DNA of 64,000 bases from Metallyticus violacea (GCA_030762175.1 CM060830.1:50538501-50602500); one strand, 5' to 3'. Shown: positions 45,885-57,439, counted from the first letter of the stretch. The notes: generated by a model from the sequence alone, not told the origin. Numbers and translations are program-made.

Positions 45885-46795
45885 TTAATGTTGAAATATA
45901 CTTGTTTTTACTTTACCTCTGTTGTGTAATCAGCATATTTTTATTCAAATTGTGTAGTAGATACTAAATATTATTTTCAAATTAAACTCCTTATATGATG
46001 ACTGCACAAAAATCTTTTTATGTCAAGAGCCGCCCTGGCCTACCATTGTCAGAAAAGAAATAACGAACCTTTCCATGCTTCATTAAGCACCCCTACACTC
46101 CTGTCAACTTTTCTCTTTACATTACTTTTACTGAAATTCATTTTTAACCTCGGAGGTGCAAACTATCGTTAGGTATTAACTTTGAAGCGAGCAACTGCAG
46201 ACTTAGAGGAAGGGTTACAGAGTGTCTTGTCTTATGTCATTAGTCAGCTTTCAACTAAGACAAGTGAAGCTGTTTCCAACTGCCGACTTCATAGGAACTG
46301 CGGAACCTCCTTTTACTAGAAGGGAACTTAGTGTTTTTGCCGGCAGAATGGAAGACGGCACAGCTGATATAATTAAATTATTTGAATTGAGTATTGTTCT
46401 GTATTTGGTTAATTCATTAATAATATCTGCCGAAGAAGAAGTGTTATTTTGTGATTTATTAATTTTTTATTTATATTTGACTCTCATAACCAAGTGTGGG
46501 TCCAGCCCCACTAGTGGGTTCTGAGGACCATTTGGTGGATCGCTAATTCCCCTGATGGGGCAAAGAGCTTACAAAAATGAACCAATATCGGTATATGCAA
46601 AAATAACAACCGTTACATTAATCAGTGCAAAATATTCTAATAGCATTATATTAATGTAATTTTTGGATGACATTTAATTTTTTATTTCAGTGTACTACTT
46701 TAACTTATGGTGGGTTTCGAACTGCAAAATATTTAGAACCACTGTCATCAACCATTAAGCAAGAAGTATAGAAATTAAAATATTTTACTGCAGAC
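45885..46795. other. AT-rich stretch, no gene recognised
   Basis: A 100-codon frame at 46222-46524 has no recognised domain. Around 46495-46560 short GC palindromes (ccccactagtggg, cccctgatgggg) occur. At 46705-46770 a reversed tRNA-like pattern (tgggtttcgaactgc) is faint. Confidence 0.3.
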
Positions 46796-46819
46796 CATTT
46801 GGAATAATGCCATGAGCCT

Positions 46820-46853
46820 TATGCAGCCTGCGGGTCTTATATTTGACGCCCCT
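46820..46853 (-). mobile_element. hAT-type transposon terminus
   Basis: Read on the minus strand the sequence starts CAGGGGCGTCAAATATAAG followed by acccgcaggctgc, the pattern of hAT ends (CAGGGGTGTCAAA...GGCCCGCGGGC). It could be the 5' end of the BED-type hAT relic at 43.7-44.5 kb, which lies on the same strand, with derivative 2 inserted between them. No partner end is visible. Confidence 0.45.
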
Positions 46854-46982
46854 GAGCTAAACAACATGGACACTGGACACTGTTGATTGGTCTTCAAGTA
46901 TTTTTCACAGATTCAAATATGACCGCCTGGAACCAGGAGAAGAATGTAAAGCAGAAAAGATTTCCCACCAGTATGTTCTGCT

Positions 46983-47331
46983 ATGGACCCCTCCTTGGTC
47001 TAATGGTTAGTGTTGCTGACTGCTGCCCGGGAGGCCCGGGTTCGATTCCTGATTCCCGGTACCTACTTGAGAAATGTTCCAAGTTATGGAGGTCCGGAAC
47101 GGTGTTCACCCAGCCTCGTGAGGACAATTGGGAAGCTGCCTGATGGAGAGATGGCGATATCCGATCTAGTAAGTCGCGATATAGCGATCAGCGGGATGCG
47201 GTGTGCTGATCATATCCCCCCCCCCTCAATATTGCACTCTCTCTATGAAATCATGATGGAGGTAGAAGACACAGTGATCATCACGGTAAAGCTCAGGTCC
47301 ACATGGGACTGTAAAAAGGTTTCACAGAGAG
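46983..47331 (+). repeat. SINE family D, complete copy
   Basis: The tRNA-derived head has an A-box in tggtctaatggttagtg and B-box gggttcgattcc at 47039-47050. The body follows, with gagaaatgttccaagttatg, cgtgaggacaattgggaagc, a C-run at 47216-47225 and caggtccacatgggactgta at the 3' end. It is flanked by atgttctgct at 46973-46982 and 47332-47341, a 10-base target duplication. Only one copy is in the window. Confidence 0.85.
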
Positions 47332-47489
47332 ATGTTCTGCTGTCTGTTATAACAGAGCGGTCTATTAAGAGTTTAGTGATATTTTTTTTGCGAAAGTTGG
47401 GGATAGTGTGAAAATTGAAGGAAAGATAGTAGATTAGAAACATACCACAAAGCTTTTCAGTATCTTAACAGTACTATTTTGGTTGTGTG

Positions 47490-47980
47490 TAATAGGGAAA
47501 GATAACGACAAGATAATTGAAGAAAAGCAGAGATTGCTGGAAGATTCTGTTTGGTCATCCCAATGTATGAACTACAACCCCATAGAACCATTATGGGATA
47601 AAGCGGATAGATTTTTTTGATTGATTTATTCATGGACGCTCTTTTAACATCTCAGGTCATCAGCGTCCCATTCAACTCAGGGCGTGAAACGGCCGACAAA
47701 TTTTGCTCAGAGGCCTCTCTTTCAGGCTTGAGGTTCTTTTTCGTGCCGTAAATGTACGACACGGGACCCACGGCTTTACTTCCCTTCCGAAGGAAGTCAT
47801 ACTTACGATTTTTAAGCCCGAAAAATCCATCGGTCCTGGTTAGAACCCGCGATCTTGGGTGTAGGAGGGGGGTATGGTAACCACTACACCACCAGGACCG
47901 ACAAAAGCGGATAGAGACACACCGGAAGCTCTCTTGCTAGATAACTTCTCAGAGATGAATTAAGATTTTTAAATATTCTG
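47490..47980 (+). pseudogene. Tc1-like transposase C-terminal fragment split by SINE A
   Basis: Left of the SINE the frame reads NYNPIEPLWDKADR, matching the Tc1 DLNPIExLWDxLxR block with its catalytic Glu. Across the SINE, and after one copy of the duplication, it resumes KADRDTPEALLLDNFSE before a stop. The remaining transposase is not recognisable. Confidence 0.5.
47612..47903 (-). repeat. SINE family A copy inside Tc1-like fragment
   Basis: Complete minus-strand copy with tail at the left (tttttttgattgatttattc) and head at the right (ggttaccactacaccaccag in family terms). The B-box is partly eroded. The 12-base duplication aaagcggataga at 47600-47611 and 47904-47915 is exact. Confidence 0.95.
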
Positions 47981-47984
47981 AAGA

Positions 47985-49665
47985 GTAATTATGGAGGGAT
48001 ATACGACCTTCAAAAACGTATAAACCAACTGCATTGAATTGCTAGGCAGTTATTGAAGCCAAGGTGTATACTTGAGTCATTGTATATATTTTTTTTTTTT
48101 TTTTTTTTATATATTTCTGTGATGATTTGTTATTGTTGTTCATTTTGATTTTCTCGTAGAAGAATAAGTAAATTATAAGATATTATGAAATTAAGTGCAT
48201 ACAGCTAGAAAGATAAGCGAGTGCAACAGGTGTTGTTAGAGCTTCAATCATTACGCAAAAAACAGCCTGTTTTGCACAAAAAAGTTAGCGAATGTGCCTA
48301 CTGTACTGCATATATTTATATATCCGTTTATTTATTCATCCTCAGGTGCCAACTTTAGTTACAGTAGTTAATGAACGTGGGTGGTATCCTCTAGCTTGCT
48401 TATACCCAGTGGCTCTTGCCAACGTTAAGTGATTGGCTGAAAAGCTTTAAAGAAATCGGGCGCGGAATTCTTCAACAGCTGCTTTTGTGAATGGACAGAA
48501 ATACTAGCAAATTATTTACGTTTCAGGAAGCATAAAACCTTGCCAATAACACCCTCTAATCTAACAACAAAACATCTAATTATAGCACCACTGTTCAAAT
48601 GAAACATGTTGTCCAATGTGGGCACGTTACGGAGGACCATAACACGTTCGAATAATGTAAAGGTAAAATTTATAAAGTTAAAACGGAAGTAAATAAGAAA
48701 AAAAAAACTTTTCTTTTATGTCTATTTCTCGGAAGATGATTCTTGCAAGTTTCGCTTTCTTGAGTTCTTGTCTTCCTTAGAACCGGCTTCTAGTTTTCGT
48801 TTATGAGTCATTTGTCTTTTTTTTTTTTTCTGAAAACAAATTCCTCCTACTGTTCTTTTGTATACGTTGTCTTCCCCTTGATTCTTCAATAGCTTGTCTT
48901 CTTTACTATTTTGAATAAGCCGTTAATACGGCTCTTGAAATACTTTCTTCCCTCTTGAAATACTTTGATTGCTCTTTGCATGCCATCCTCATTTCACTAA
49001 CGTGAGGCTTTCGGCGCATGTTTACTCTCTGCGACAAATAATTAAGTAGAAAAGCTTAAACCTATGTATATTCATAACGCTAATAAAATACTAGCTCTAT
49101 TCGTAATTTACTGAGCCGAATCCCCTAAATTTATGACTTTTCACATCGTTGGTGAGTAACCAACGAAGGGGCAATAACCTCTTCTATAAAGAGTGAATTT
49201 AAAATTGATAGTAAATTTGGTAAACTCGGTGCAATATTTATGTAACAAAACGTTAATGCTTTTAATTGTATGAAATACTTTCCCCTCGTCTTTACAGTCT
49301 CTTCTATGAAGAGAGTGTATTTTCTTGCTAATATAATATTTTCTTGCAGAATTAACAAGGCAACACCATTAGAAATAAATAAAATTATCAACTCAATCAA
49401 AACATAAAATTCATTACGATATGATGAAATTACCAGTAAGACTTTAAAAGCATGCACACCGATAGTAAGTATACCAATAAGTTATCTACGTAATAAATAA
49501 GTCATTTGGAATTAAAAAAAAAAAAAAAACTTTAGTACTCCATTGTTAAACAATTGCTTAAAATGGAAATAAATATGAGGTTTGAAATTGCAGACTCCTA
49601 TCAATTTTAACAATCCTCTTAAAAATATTTGAAAAAAATAATGTATAACAAATAGTAAAATTATC
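47985..49665. other. AT-rich stretch, no gene recognised
   Basis: T-rich runs at 48085-48110 and 48815-48830. A 108-codon minus frame (49131-49457) has hydrophobic, AT-driven composition and no recognised domain. Confidence 0.3.
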
Positions 49666-49674
49666 TTGAGAGCA

Positions 49675-49939
49675 GCCGTATACCCAAGATCGCGAGTTCA
49701 AACCCGGCCAGGATCGATGGATTTTTTCGGGCGTTAAAGTTCTAAGTATGATTTCCTTCGAAAGGGAAGTAAAGCCATGGGTCCCATGTCGTAGATTTAC
49801 GGCATGATAAAGAACCTCAAGCCTGAAAGAAGAGGCCTCTGAGCAAAATTTGTCAGCCGTTTCACGCCCTGAATAGAATGGGACGCTGATGACCTGAGAT
49901 GTTAAAGAGCGTCCGTAAATAAACCAAATCAACAAAAAA
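49675..49939 (+). repeat. SINE family A copy, 5' truncated
   Basis: It begins inside the head, just before acccaagatcgcgagttca, so the A-box is missing while the B-box (gagttcaaaccc) and body remain. ttgagagca at 49666-49674 and 49940-49948 brackets it. A true duplication around a truncated copy points to incomplete reverse transcription at insertion. Confidence 0.88.
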
Positions 49940-50059
49940 TTGAGAGCAACAATATTCTGGAAACAAAAATTTCGGAAAAGACATGTTTACAGAAAATGCA
50001 GCTTATGATATACAAATGAATTTCTTTCAGGATTAAATAGTACAATTGCATATTGTACA

Positions 50060-50880
50060 ATTTCTTTGATATAGCTAAAGCATTTGATTAAGTTAACCAT
50101 GTAACTCTAAACGGAAAACTAAACTTTTATGCAACAAAAAATGAAGGTCTAAACTGGTTTATCTGTTATCTTGACAACAGAAAACAAAGGGCACAAGTAA
50201 ATTACTCTGTGTGTCAGTATAGTATTGCAAAATGGAGAATTGTTGATCATGCAGTTCCACAGGAATAAATTCTCAGCCCACTGCTTTTTTAGAATAAATA
50301 AACGCTTTTACTACCATTAAATAACATTAGCACTATTGATCTGTTTGCTTATGATATCAATGGCAATAATTTAATATTATGGTGCAAAATAATGAATTAT
50401 ATTCTTAAGACAATTTCTAACCTGTTCAAAATTAACAAATTATCATTAAATCCAGATAAAAAATATCATGAAATTCATAACGTATAACTCTCCTTGTTTC
50501 ACATTAAACGTAGAGTTAATAATCACATACTAGAAAAACATGATGATACCAAATTTATTTGTGTTCAAGTTGAAATATACTTAAATTTGAAATCACACAT
50601 AGAGTATATTATGCCAAAAGCAAAATCAGCAACCTACCTGTTTTTCTCAGCATATTATGCATATTTAACGTCGATTATAAAAATGGTTTAATATTCTGGG
50701 GAGATTCAGTTGAAAGCAAGCGTGTTTTTATATTACAAAATAAAGCAATATGTAGCACGAATACGAGTAGAAAATCAGTAGAGATTTATTTCTAAAACTA
50801 AAACCTTTAACACTTCCTTTCCCTTAAAAACATTTTAATTAAGAATCACGACATTTCATGAAAAAATACCAAATATATAA
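50060..50880 (+). pseudogene. non-LTR retrotransposon reverse transcriptase relic (plus strand)
   Basis: RT blocks occur in order on the plus strand: DIAKAFD followed by VNHVTLNGKL, WFICYLDNRKQRAQVN, W.IVDHAVPQE*ILSPLLF (template-grip motif with a stop), LFAYDINGNNLILW (catalytic box, with the FADD changed to FAYD), LFKINKLSLNPDKKYHEI, then HILEKHDDTKFICVQ, YLNLKSHIEYI, FSAYYAYLTSIIK and, near 50740-50840, LQNKAI and LTLPFPLKNILIKNH. This is the order of Jockey/CR1-like ORF2. It has many stops and lacks the endonuclease. Confidence 0.85.
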
Positions 50881-51063
50881 CATTTCTCTCTAACTTTGCC
50901 CAAACAGTTCCCTATAATTTTATATACTTCTCTCCTTTTACAGTTAAAATCTTTCTAACTGATATTTCCCCAACTAAATTCTTCCATTTTGATTGCCATG
51001 CTCTTTCTCTTCATAACTTTGTTTATTTACAACAAAATAAACAATGAAAATGAGTATTGGCTA

Positions 51064-51313
51064 GTCGGCCCTGGTCGTGTTGGTAACCATACTTGCCTCC
51101 TAAACCTAAGATCGCCGGTTCGATCCCGGCCAGGACCGAAGGATTTTTTCGGGTTTAAAATCGTAAGTATGGCTTCCTTCGGAAGGAAAGTAAAGCCGTG
51201 GGTCCCGTGTCGTACATTTACGGCAAGATAAAGAACCTGAAGCCTGAAAGAAGAGGCCTCTGAGCAAAATTTGTCGTGCGTTATGGGACGCTGATGATCT
51301 GAGATGTTAAAGA
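51064..51313 (+). repeat. SINE family A copy, 3' shortened
   Basis: The head tcggccctggtcgtgttggt lacks part of the A-box. The B-box ggttcgatccc is present at 51118-51128. The body is complete up to gatgatctgagatgttaaag, where the usual gcgtccgtaaat tail is missing. Confidence 0.9.
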
Positions 51314-51424
51314 TATATTTTTATTCCCCTATAAAGTCTCAATGAACTCTTTTCTCTCATATTACCAAACATTTTTTATCTTTCAATAGCTTCCAATCTT
51401 AGATTTATTTCTTCTCAAAATCCT

Positions 51425-51709
51425 ACCGCCACGGGTGGCCGAGGTCGTTAGGTCGCGGACTCGTGAGCGGGAGGTCTGGGTTCGAACACCGCCAGGACTG
51501 TCCTTCCTGACTGAGGTTTTTTCCAGGTTTTCCTCAGTCCTCATAAATGGCAAATGCCAGGGAGGTACCCTAAATTTAGGCCTGAACGATTCCTTCCTTA
51601 AAAAAAATAAATCCTTTCCCAATATATAATTTCATCTCACGTATCATCAGTGTCCATCGCCTGTGGTGCCTCTGTAGCAAAAACGGGCGTTAAACACTAT
51701 TCATTCATT
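51425..51709 (+). repeat. SINE family B, complete copy
   Basis: The head ccgccacgggtggccgagg with A-box ggtcgttaggtcgc and B-box gggttcgaacacc is followed by the family body and a ttcattcattc tail. caaaatcct at 51416-51424 and 51710-51718 gives a 9-base duplication. It is inserted in the minus-strand LINE relic. Confidence 0.93.
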
Positions 51710-51879
51710 CAAAATCCTCTGTTTTGATATTCCCTATTTATCCATAAGTTTCCCATATCTATCTGTTGTAAAATATTCTGCACTTTGAAATACAATCACC
51801 CTTTCCACTTGCTTCCTCTTGGACACTGAAACATTCTTTATAATTACTCTCTCTCTTCCAATGTGCTAATTCTGCATAT

Positions 51880-52065
51880 ATATATATTCGATCTTGCTAT
51901 TGAAGAACTCGCAGTAGTTCTAAATATAGAAATTTCAAGTGTGACTTTTTCTCAGTGTTTTATCCTTATCTACTTTTATTATTACTGTTAATTTGCTACA
52001 TTGTTAATAGTGTTACTTTATTTTTATTTTTCATTTATATTTTATATATATATATACTTTTGTAA
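51880..52065 (+). repeat. dispersed repeat ending in (TA)n, copy 2
   Basis: aatttcaagtgtgacttttt, gtgttactttatttttattt and a TA run match 21500-21656. A short TA run also precedes it at 51880. Confidence 0.6.
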
Positions 52066-52924
52066 TAGTTTTTATCTTGGTAGAATGCTTACCTTATTCT
52101 AGCTGCGCTACCCATATGGTGATGCTATCGGTAAACTTAACATCTGTTTACAAAAGCTTCTATTTATTTTATCATCTTTCCCTGCATCCTCTGCATGTCA
52201 CATTTCTGCCCCATATAACATTTTAGCTTCTATTGTGACTGTGTAAATTCTTTCAATCCAATTCACTCTTATATCAGGAATTTTTTTAAACATGCTCTTA
52301 TACCATTCATAGCTCCTTTACCTTTAGCTATTGCCATTTTTTTTTCTGTTCATTCCAACTTCCATTAGAAGTTAAGCTTGTCCTAGATAATGAAATTTCC
52401 TTAATAGCTCTATTTCTCTCACATTTAATGGCATTTTCATCCGTTCTCAATTTATGTTCCCTTTTAAAAAAACACGACATTTAATTTCAATCCCCATTTG
52501 TTACAAAAAGTATTCTCTACTTCAATTGGCCTTCTCAGTCTTCCATGGATATAGATGCAATTACTAAAGCATATGAAAACAGCAATCCTGACATTTCTTT
52601 ATTATTTATTACTGGTAAATGTATCCTCTCTCTTTGAATCTCGTCTAGAAGTCATCAACATAGAGACTGAACGATATTGGACCTAATCTACAGCCTAGTC
52701 GTACTCCTGTTTTACTCTGCATATAATTCGTAACTTTATTACTTGAAAAGGTCACACAAAGCAGGTTCTCCAGTAAAAAGAGAGATTTTTTGTTAAAACA
52801 TTTAAAAGCTACATAATAATCTCTTTTAATCTTACTTATTAATTACACTAATTCTACAAACGACTTAATAAATTCTTTACCTATAATCCAGTGCATAATT
52901 AATGCACTTCTTGTGCCTTTAACT

Positions 52925-53140
52925 GGAGCCTTGATACAGACACCGGTAGCTTTAAGCACACTCGGTCATTTTAAAGACCGCCTCCTTGGGTTGACTGCTA
53001 ATCCTGAATCCTGGGTTCAATTCTCGTTCAGGTCAAGCTGAGATAAGATTCCTTTCAGAACTTTACTTTAGCCCCAGAAGGATGCCAGATAGCTTTAAGT
53101 CCCCAAGGACTTCGAGTTCATTTCCGCCATTCATTTCATT
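52925..53140 (+). repeat. SINE-like repeat with tRNA-like head (family H)
   Basis: cctgggttcaattctc (B-box at about 53011-53022) lies about 60 bases after an A-box-like segment, then a body with ttactttagccccagaagg and a tail ttcatttcattcatt. That tail resembles SINE B's, suggesting mobilisation by the same LINE. Its right end is used as the target by the next SINE A. Confidence 0.5.
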
Positions 53141-53155
53141 CATTACTGCAGACTT

Positions 53156-53455
53156 CTCGGTCCTGGTGGTGTAGTGGTAACCATACTTGCCTGCTAAACC
53201 CAAGATCGCGAGTTCAATCCCGGCCAGGACCGATGGATTTTTTCGGGCGTAAAAATCCTAAGCATGGCTTCCTTCGGAAGGGAAGTAAAGCCGTGGGTCC
53301 CGTGTCGTACATTTACGGCAAGATAAAGAACCCCAAGCCTGAAAGAAGAGATCTCTGAGCAAAATTTGTCGGTCGTTTCACGCCCTGAATTGAATGGGAC
53401 GCTGATGACCTGAGTGAGCTGTTAAAGAGCTTTCGTAAATAAACTAAATCAATTG
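53156..53455 (+). repeat. SINE family A, complete copy
   Basis: The head tcggtcctggtggtgtagtg has a clear A-box and the B-box gagttcaatccc. Body and tail are complete (taaataaactaaatc). cattactgcagactt (53141-53155) and cattaccacagactt (53456-53470) form a 15-base duplication with two differences. Confidence 0.94.
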
Positions 53456-53635
53456 CATTACCACAGACTTAACACTATAATATTCCAATCTACAGTACCG
53501 CAAGAAGATCAATGCAGACAAAGCGACAATAAATAAAATGTTAATTTTTCAAAAAATTTTCAACGCTTTCCCCTTCTTTCAGTACGAAACTTACCAATTA
53601 CAATTATGAAAGTATTGCTGTCAGCAGGGCAATTA

Positions 53636-53922
53636 CCGCCACGGAAGGTCGAGGTCGTTAAGGCGCGGACTCGTGAGCGGGAGGTCTGGGGTTCGAATCC
53701 CGCCAGGACCGACCTCCCTGACTGCGGTTTTTTTCCAGATTTTCCTCAGTTCTCATAAGTGGCAAATGCCGGGGAGATACCTTAAACCTAGGCCTGGAAC
53801 GTTTCCTTCCTTAAAAATCCTTTCCCCATTTATCATTTCATTTCGTGTATCATCAGTGCCCACCTTCTGTGATGCCTCTGTAGTAAAAACGGGCGTTAAA
53901 CAATATTCGTTCATTCATACGA
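53636..53922 (+). repeat. SINE family B, complete copy
   Basis: The head is ccgccacggaaggtcgagg, with A-box ggtcgttaaggcgcgg and B-box gggttcgaatccc at 53691-53703. The body is followed by a ttcgttcattc tail. gggcaatta (53627-53635) and gagcaatta (53923-53931) suggest a 9-base duplication with one change. Confidence 0.93.
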
Positions 53923-53924
53923 GA

Positions 53925-54770
53925 GCAATTAGTGTTATCAACAAAAGAAGATGGAATTCCGCAACAGTTTTTACAAAAAAATCTCTTAAAATGCATGGAC
54001 ACTAAAAATAAAACGTATATACGCAATGATAAAGGCAAAAAGTTTTCAGATATGCATTATGTATGATTTGTTCTTGAAAAAATCTAAAAACATGCAAATA
54101 TGCCCCCAAAACTGCATCTATTTCGGTTAAGAAAGTCATGAATACTAAATGATTTCATTTACGCAAGAAGAACACGCAATAGCATGCAAAATCTCGTCCC
54201 TAGTTATAATGTACTTATTGTAAACAAGTGTAAACACACGGAGGCATACACTTTTAAGTGTTTCAAAGCATTCATACATACACATCTTTCCAAAGCAGCA
54301 GATTTTTAAGCCTTTGTATGATGTTCAGTTTACTTTTAGGGTATCATTGCAATATATCTGTTGATATGATATTTACAATCAAAGACTTTCTTTCAAGTGA
54401 AAGAACGCACTGCTGCGCACGCTGCTAACAACAATATTATACCCATTACAAAGCTATTATTATGCTAAACGGTTGGACAAACAGAGAACACGCGAAGAAA
54501 CAGAGCTCGCTATTCAGGATAAAACTGTACACTCTGGCTGCGAGCCATTGTTTTCCTAGACCACCAGGCGAATCATCTTCTCTTGTAGGCTTCACACGAT
54601 GTCGAAGCAACGCTTTGTATAACAAACAAGCTTACTGAATGTGCATATCGCGTTACCAACGCCACTTTGATGGCTTCTTAGCCAATTCAATTAACTTCGC
54701 ATTTTGAGATTAACTTTTGCAAGCGTTGTGTTTTCTGTGCATTATATTCGCAGTTATTTCGAGAAAATAC
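53925..54770. other. AT-rich stretch, no gene recognised
   Basis: Nothing coding was identified. 54480-54660 is slightly GC-richer. Confidence 0.3.
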
Positions 54771-54771
54771 G

Positions 54772-55420
54772 CTTATAACCACAGCCCGGAATTTCAGGCA
54801 TTTATTTCGGTTAAAATAGGAAGGCAAAAATATTCTGAAAATAGGTAGCTATATAATTAAAATAGGCATTTATTAAAAGTAAAAAAAAGAGAGTAATGTT
54901 ACACATTACTAATTAAAATAGATATTTCAGATACTTAATCATTTCTTTATCACACAATTAAAGTACTTAAGCTTACTTAAACAACAACAACAAGATTTTC
55001 AAGGTATCAACTACCATAGTCAGCCGCTTTTCATCATGGAAAGAAAGGGCGCTCTATTTCCATTGAAGAAATTGGTGCATATTTAAAACAAGCTATTTCG
55101 GAAGGACTCATACCAGTTACAACAGAAGGGCATATTGGAAATGCTGATGAAGACAAAGTAAAATAGTTTTGAATAGTCCTGACGAATGAACAAAAGATGC
55201 GCATTGGTTTCTGGTCGAGTTCATTTTCTGCTAAAGCGTTTTTAGGAGAATTAGATTAGTATCTCTCTTACTTCCGTACTTAACCAATTGTAGAGACGGT
55301 TTATTGCACAGCAGCACCGCTCTCATCTTTCTCGCTTGTAATTGTTACATTTATGCACCTGAGAAGCTACTTCCATCACAAATTTCCCAGAATTGTCTCG
55401 TGCAGATCTATATAAGGTTC
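54772..55420 (-). pseudogene. hAT-like transposase C-terminal relic, copy 2
   Basis: Diverged copy of 24983-25645 in the same orientation, sharing cttataacca, aagtacttaagcttactt, tcatcatggaaa and gtaaaatagttttgaatag. The minus-strand peptide GMSPSEIACFKYAPISS followed by MEIERPF corresponds to GVSPPEITSFKYSPITS and DVERSF of copy 1. No frame survives. Confidence 0.6.
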
Positions 55421-55424
55421 GATA

Positions 55425-56723
55425 TAAGATCTTTCCAACGATTTTAGAGCTTCTGTAAGCTTTATTGTAGTGTATCAGTTTGGCGCTCAGCTCGATCTTT
55501 CTTCTTATTCTTTACCTTCCTTAGTCGTGATGTAGAAATGCTCTTATGTTGGAATTGTTCGCCTATTGGCTGACATGCCTATGTTAACTGGCATTGAAGT
55601 GTTCCTTGTAGTGATTAAATGTATTTGAAAAAGTGATGAGACAGACAGATCTAAACCCAATTTAAGGACGCTCATGAGGATTTTTCACCAGCGTTAAAGG
55701 TTATTTATTTCTAGATCCATTACTTTAAACATTACAGTATGCGCACCGATAAAAAAATATGGGATCGTAATGAAAGATGGCCGAGCGAAAGTTCGCTAAA
55801 TAAGTACATAATATCTTGTTCGAAATAATGGAATTGTGTGGGCAACTGTGGATCAAAGATACAAGCACAAGAATGTTTCAATGTAGTTGCACTATTTGGA
55901 GTTTGAGAAACAATCAAAGTAATGACCAACATATTGACAACTTACATCGAGAAAGCAAAGACGGTTCTTTGTCTGTGATGATCAGTTTATTTCCTGGGAA
56001 TAATCGTGAATTACTTCGTAAAGCACAAAATAATAACTAAAGCCTATTATATATCATTGCTGAACTGAATGAAAGATGAATTTAAGGAATAATGAGCAAG
56101 ATTCGCGCAAAAAGTTTTGTTTTTTTCCTCTAGGACAGTCACAATGACAAATATACACGATTCCAACATTCAATTCTTTTCTCACCAATCCTGTTTCGCC
56201 TAGAAGCCTTGGAGATTTCTTTCAGGTTCAAGTTTTCGGAGACATTATTTTGGAATAAAATAGCAACTTTTATTTTAATTGGCAGAATTAAGTTCATAAG
56301 ACCTTATTCACCTAATCAGTTCTAATCAATGAATGATACAAGTCATACACCATGTCCCAGAATCCGCCATATATTTTTTCAAGTTAACTCTAGTGCATTT
56401 TGATGACATGCATGCCATGCTGGTTGCGTCTTTCATGGGTTTTAGAATTGGACAAAGTAAGACGTTTGTACTTTCTTTTTTAATTATCTCTAAAATAATT
56501 ATTCTCCTTACCAAATAAGCTGAAAATATATTATTCAATCGACGCGTAGTTATTAATAAATTAATTTCCTTCACTACTTGTGTACTTACATTAGACACAT
56601 TTTCATTTAGCTGTTAGTCATTCTGATCTGTTGTTTGTTATGATTTTCTTTTCTGTTTTGTCAGTTCATGTGTATAAAGTACTTATGCAATGAATAGTGA
56701 AAAAGGTAATTATTTTTTAAAGA

Positions 56724-56776
<53 letters not shown>

Positions 56777-57415
56777 GAAGTATCCATAGACCCAGGGGTG
56801 TATATTCCGAAAAATTATACGACGGTTCTGGGACACCATATACAATCAAATATTTAAGCTATGACATCTAAACTGTTGAGTTTAACTCACACATCTGAAA
56901 TGAACATAAACACTTAATACGAGATTACTGATCTAACCCACTAGTGGGTGAAGTATGAAAACACTGAAAAGCAACATTCAATTAAATTTTAGAATTAGTG
57001 ATTAAATTTGTGTTACTCAAACCTAGATTATTTAATATAAGTGTATATAAAACTTCAGCCTATCTAAACTAAACAAAATTTATAGTCTTAAGTTACATTA
57101 AACGACACATAAACATAACAAAATAATGCAATAAACGTAAGCATAAAAAGAAATAATAAATATACATGACATTAGTCAAGAAGTAGATTGAGGAACAGTA
57201 TGATAAAATAGCAGCTGTTTAGTGCATGTAAAGTTTGTGCAATAACACAAACCTTGCTATTTCTACCTTACTACTGTATTATCGGGTTATCCGTACATAT
57301 CCACATCATCAAGTCGAGTAAAACTTAGATAACTGAGAAAAACAAAGGGCGTTAGTTGACTGAACGAACGCCCATTTGATAACTTCGATTTGGTTGAATT
57401 GTTAGAGTGACAGGA
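55425..57415. other. AT-rich stretch, no gene recognised
   Basis: Frames up to 90 codons without recognised features. A (TAA)n microsatellite lies at 56725-56775. Confidence 0.3.
56725..56775 (+). repeat. (AAT)n microsatellite
   Basis: About sixteen aat units. Confidence 0.97.
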
Positions 57416-57439
57416 TGATATTTCTGTGCTTCAGCCTTG

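Larger units (their letters stand above)
50890..52900 (-). pseudogene. second LINE relic, minus strand, with nested insertions
   Basis: On the minus strand from about 52780: MQSKTGVRLGCRLGPISFSL (RT grip motif of the QGC type), NNKEMSGLLFSYALVIASIS (catalytic box decayed from FADDLVIAS), ELLRKFHYLGQA, KGKGAMNGIRACLKKFPDIR, WIERIYTVTIEAKMLYGAEM, INRSFCKQMLSLP. After a (TA)n repeat insertion the C-terminal part resumes (51.7-51.4 kb), with NMREKSSLRLYRGIK near 51330. SINE B (51425-51709) and SINE A (51064-51313) lie inside. The N-terminal domains are missing and stops are many. The part below 51.9 kb is less certain than the RT core. Confidence 0.75.

Noticed and set aside
46985..47059. Functional tRNA gene
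   Set aside because: A- and B-boxes are present but the acceptor stem does not close cleanly, and the sequence continues into a SINE body with a target duplication.
51383..51629. 79- and 64-codon frames
   Set aside because: They are SINE B sequence; equivalents occur at 53673-54005.
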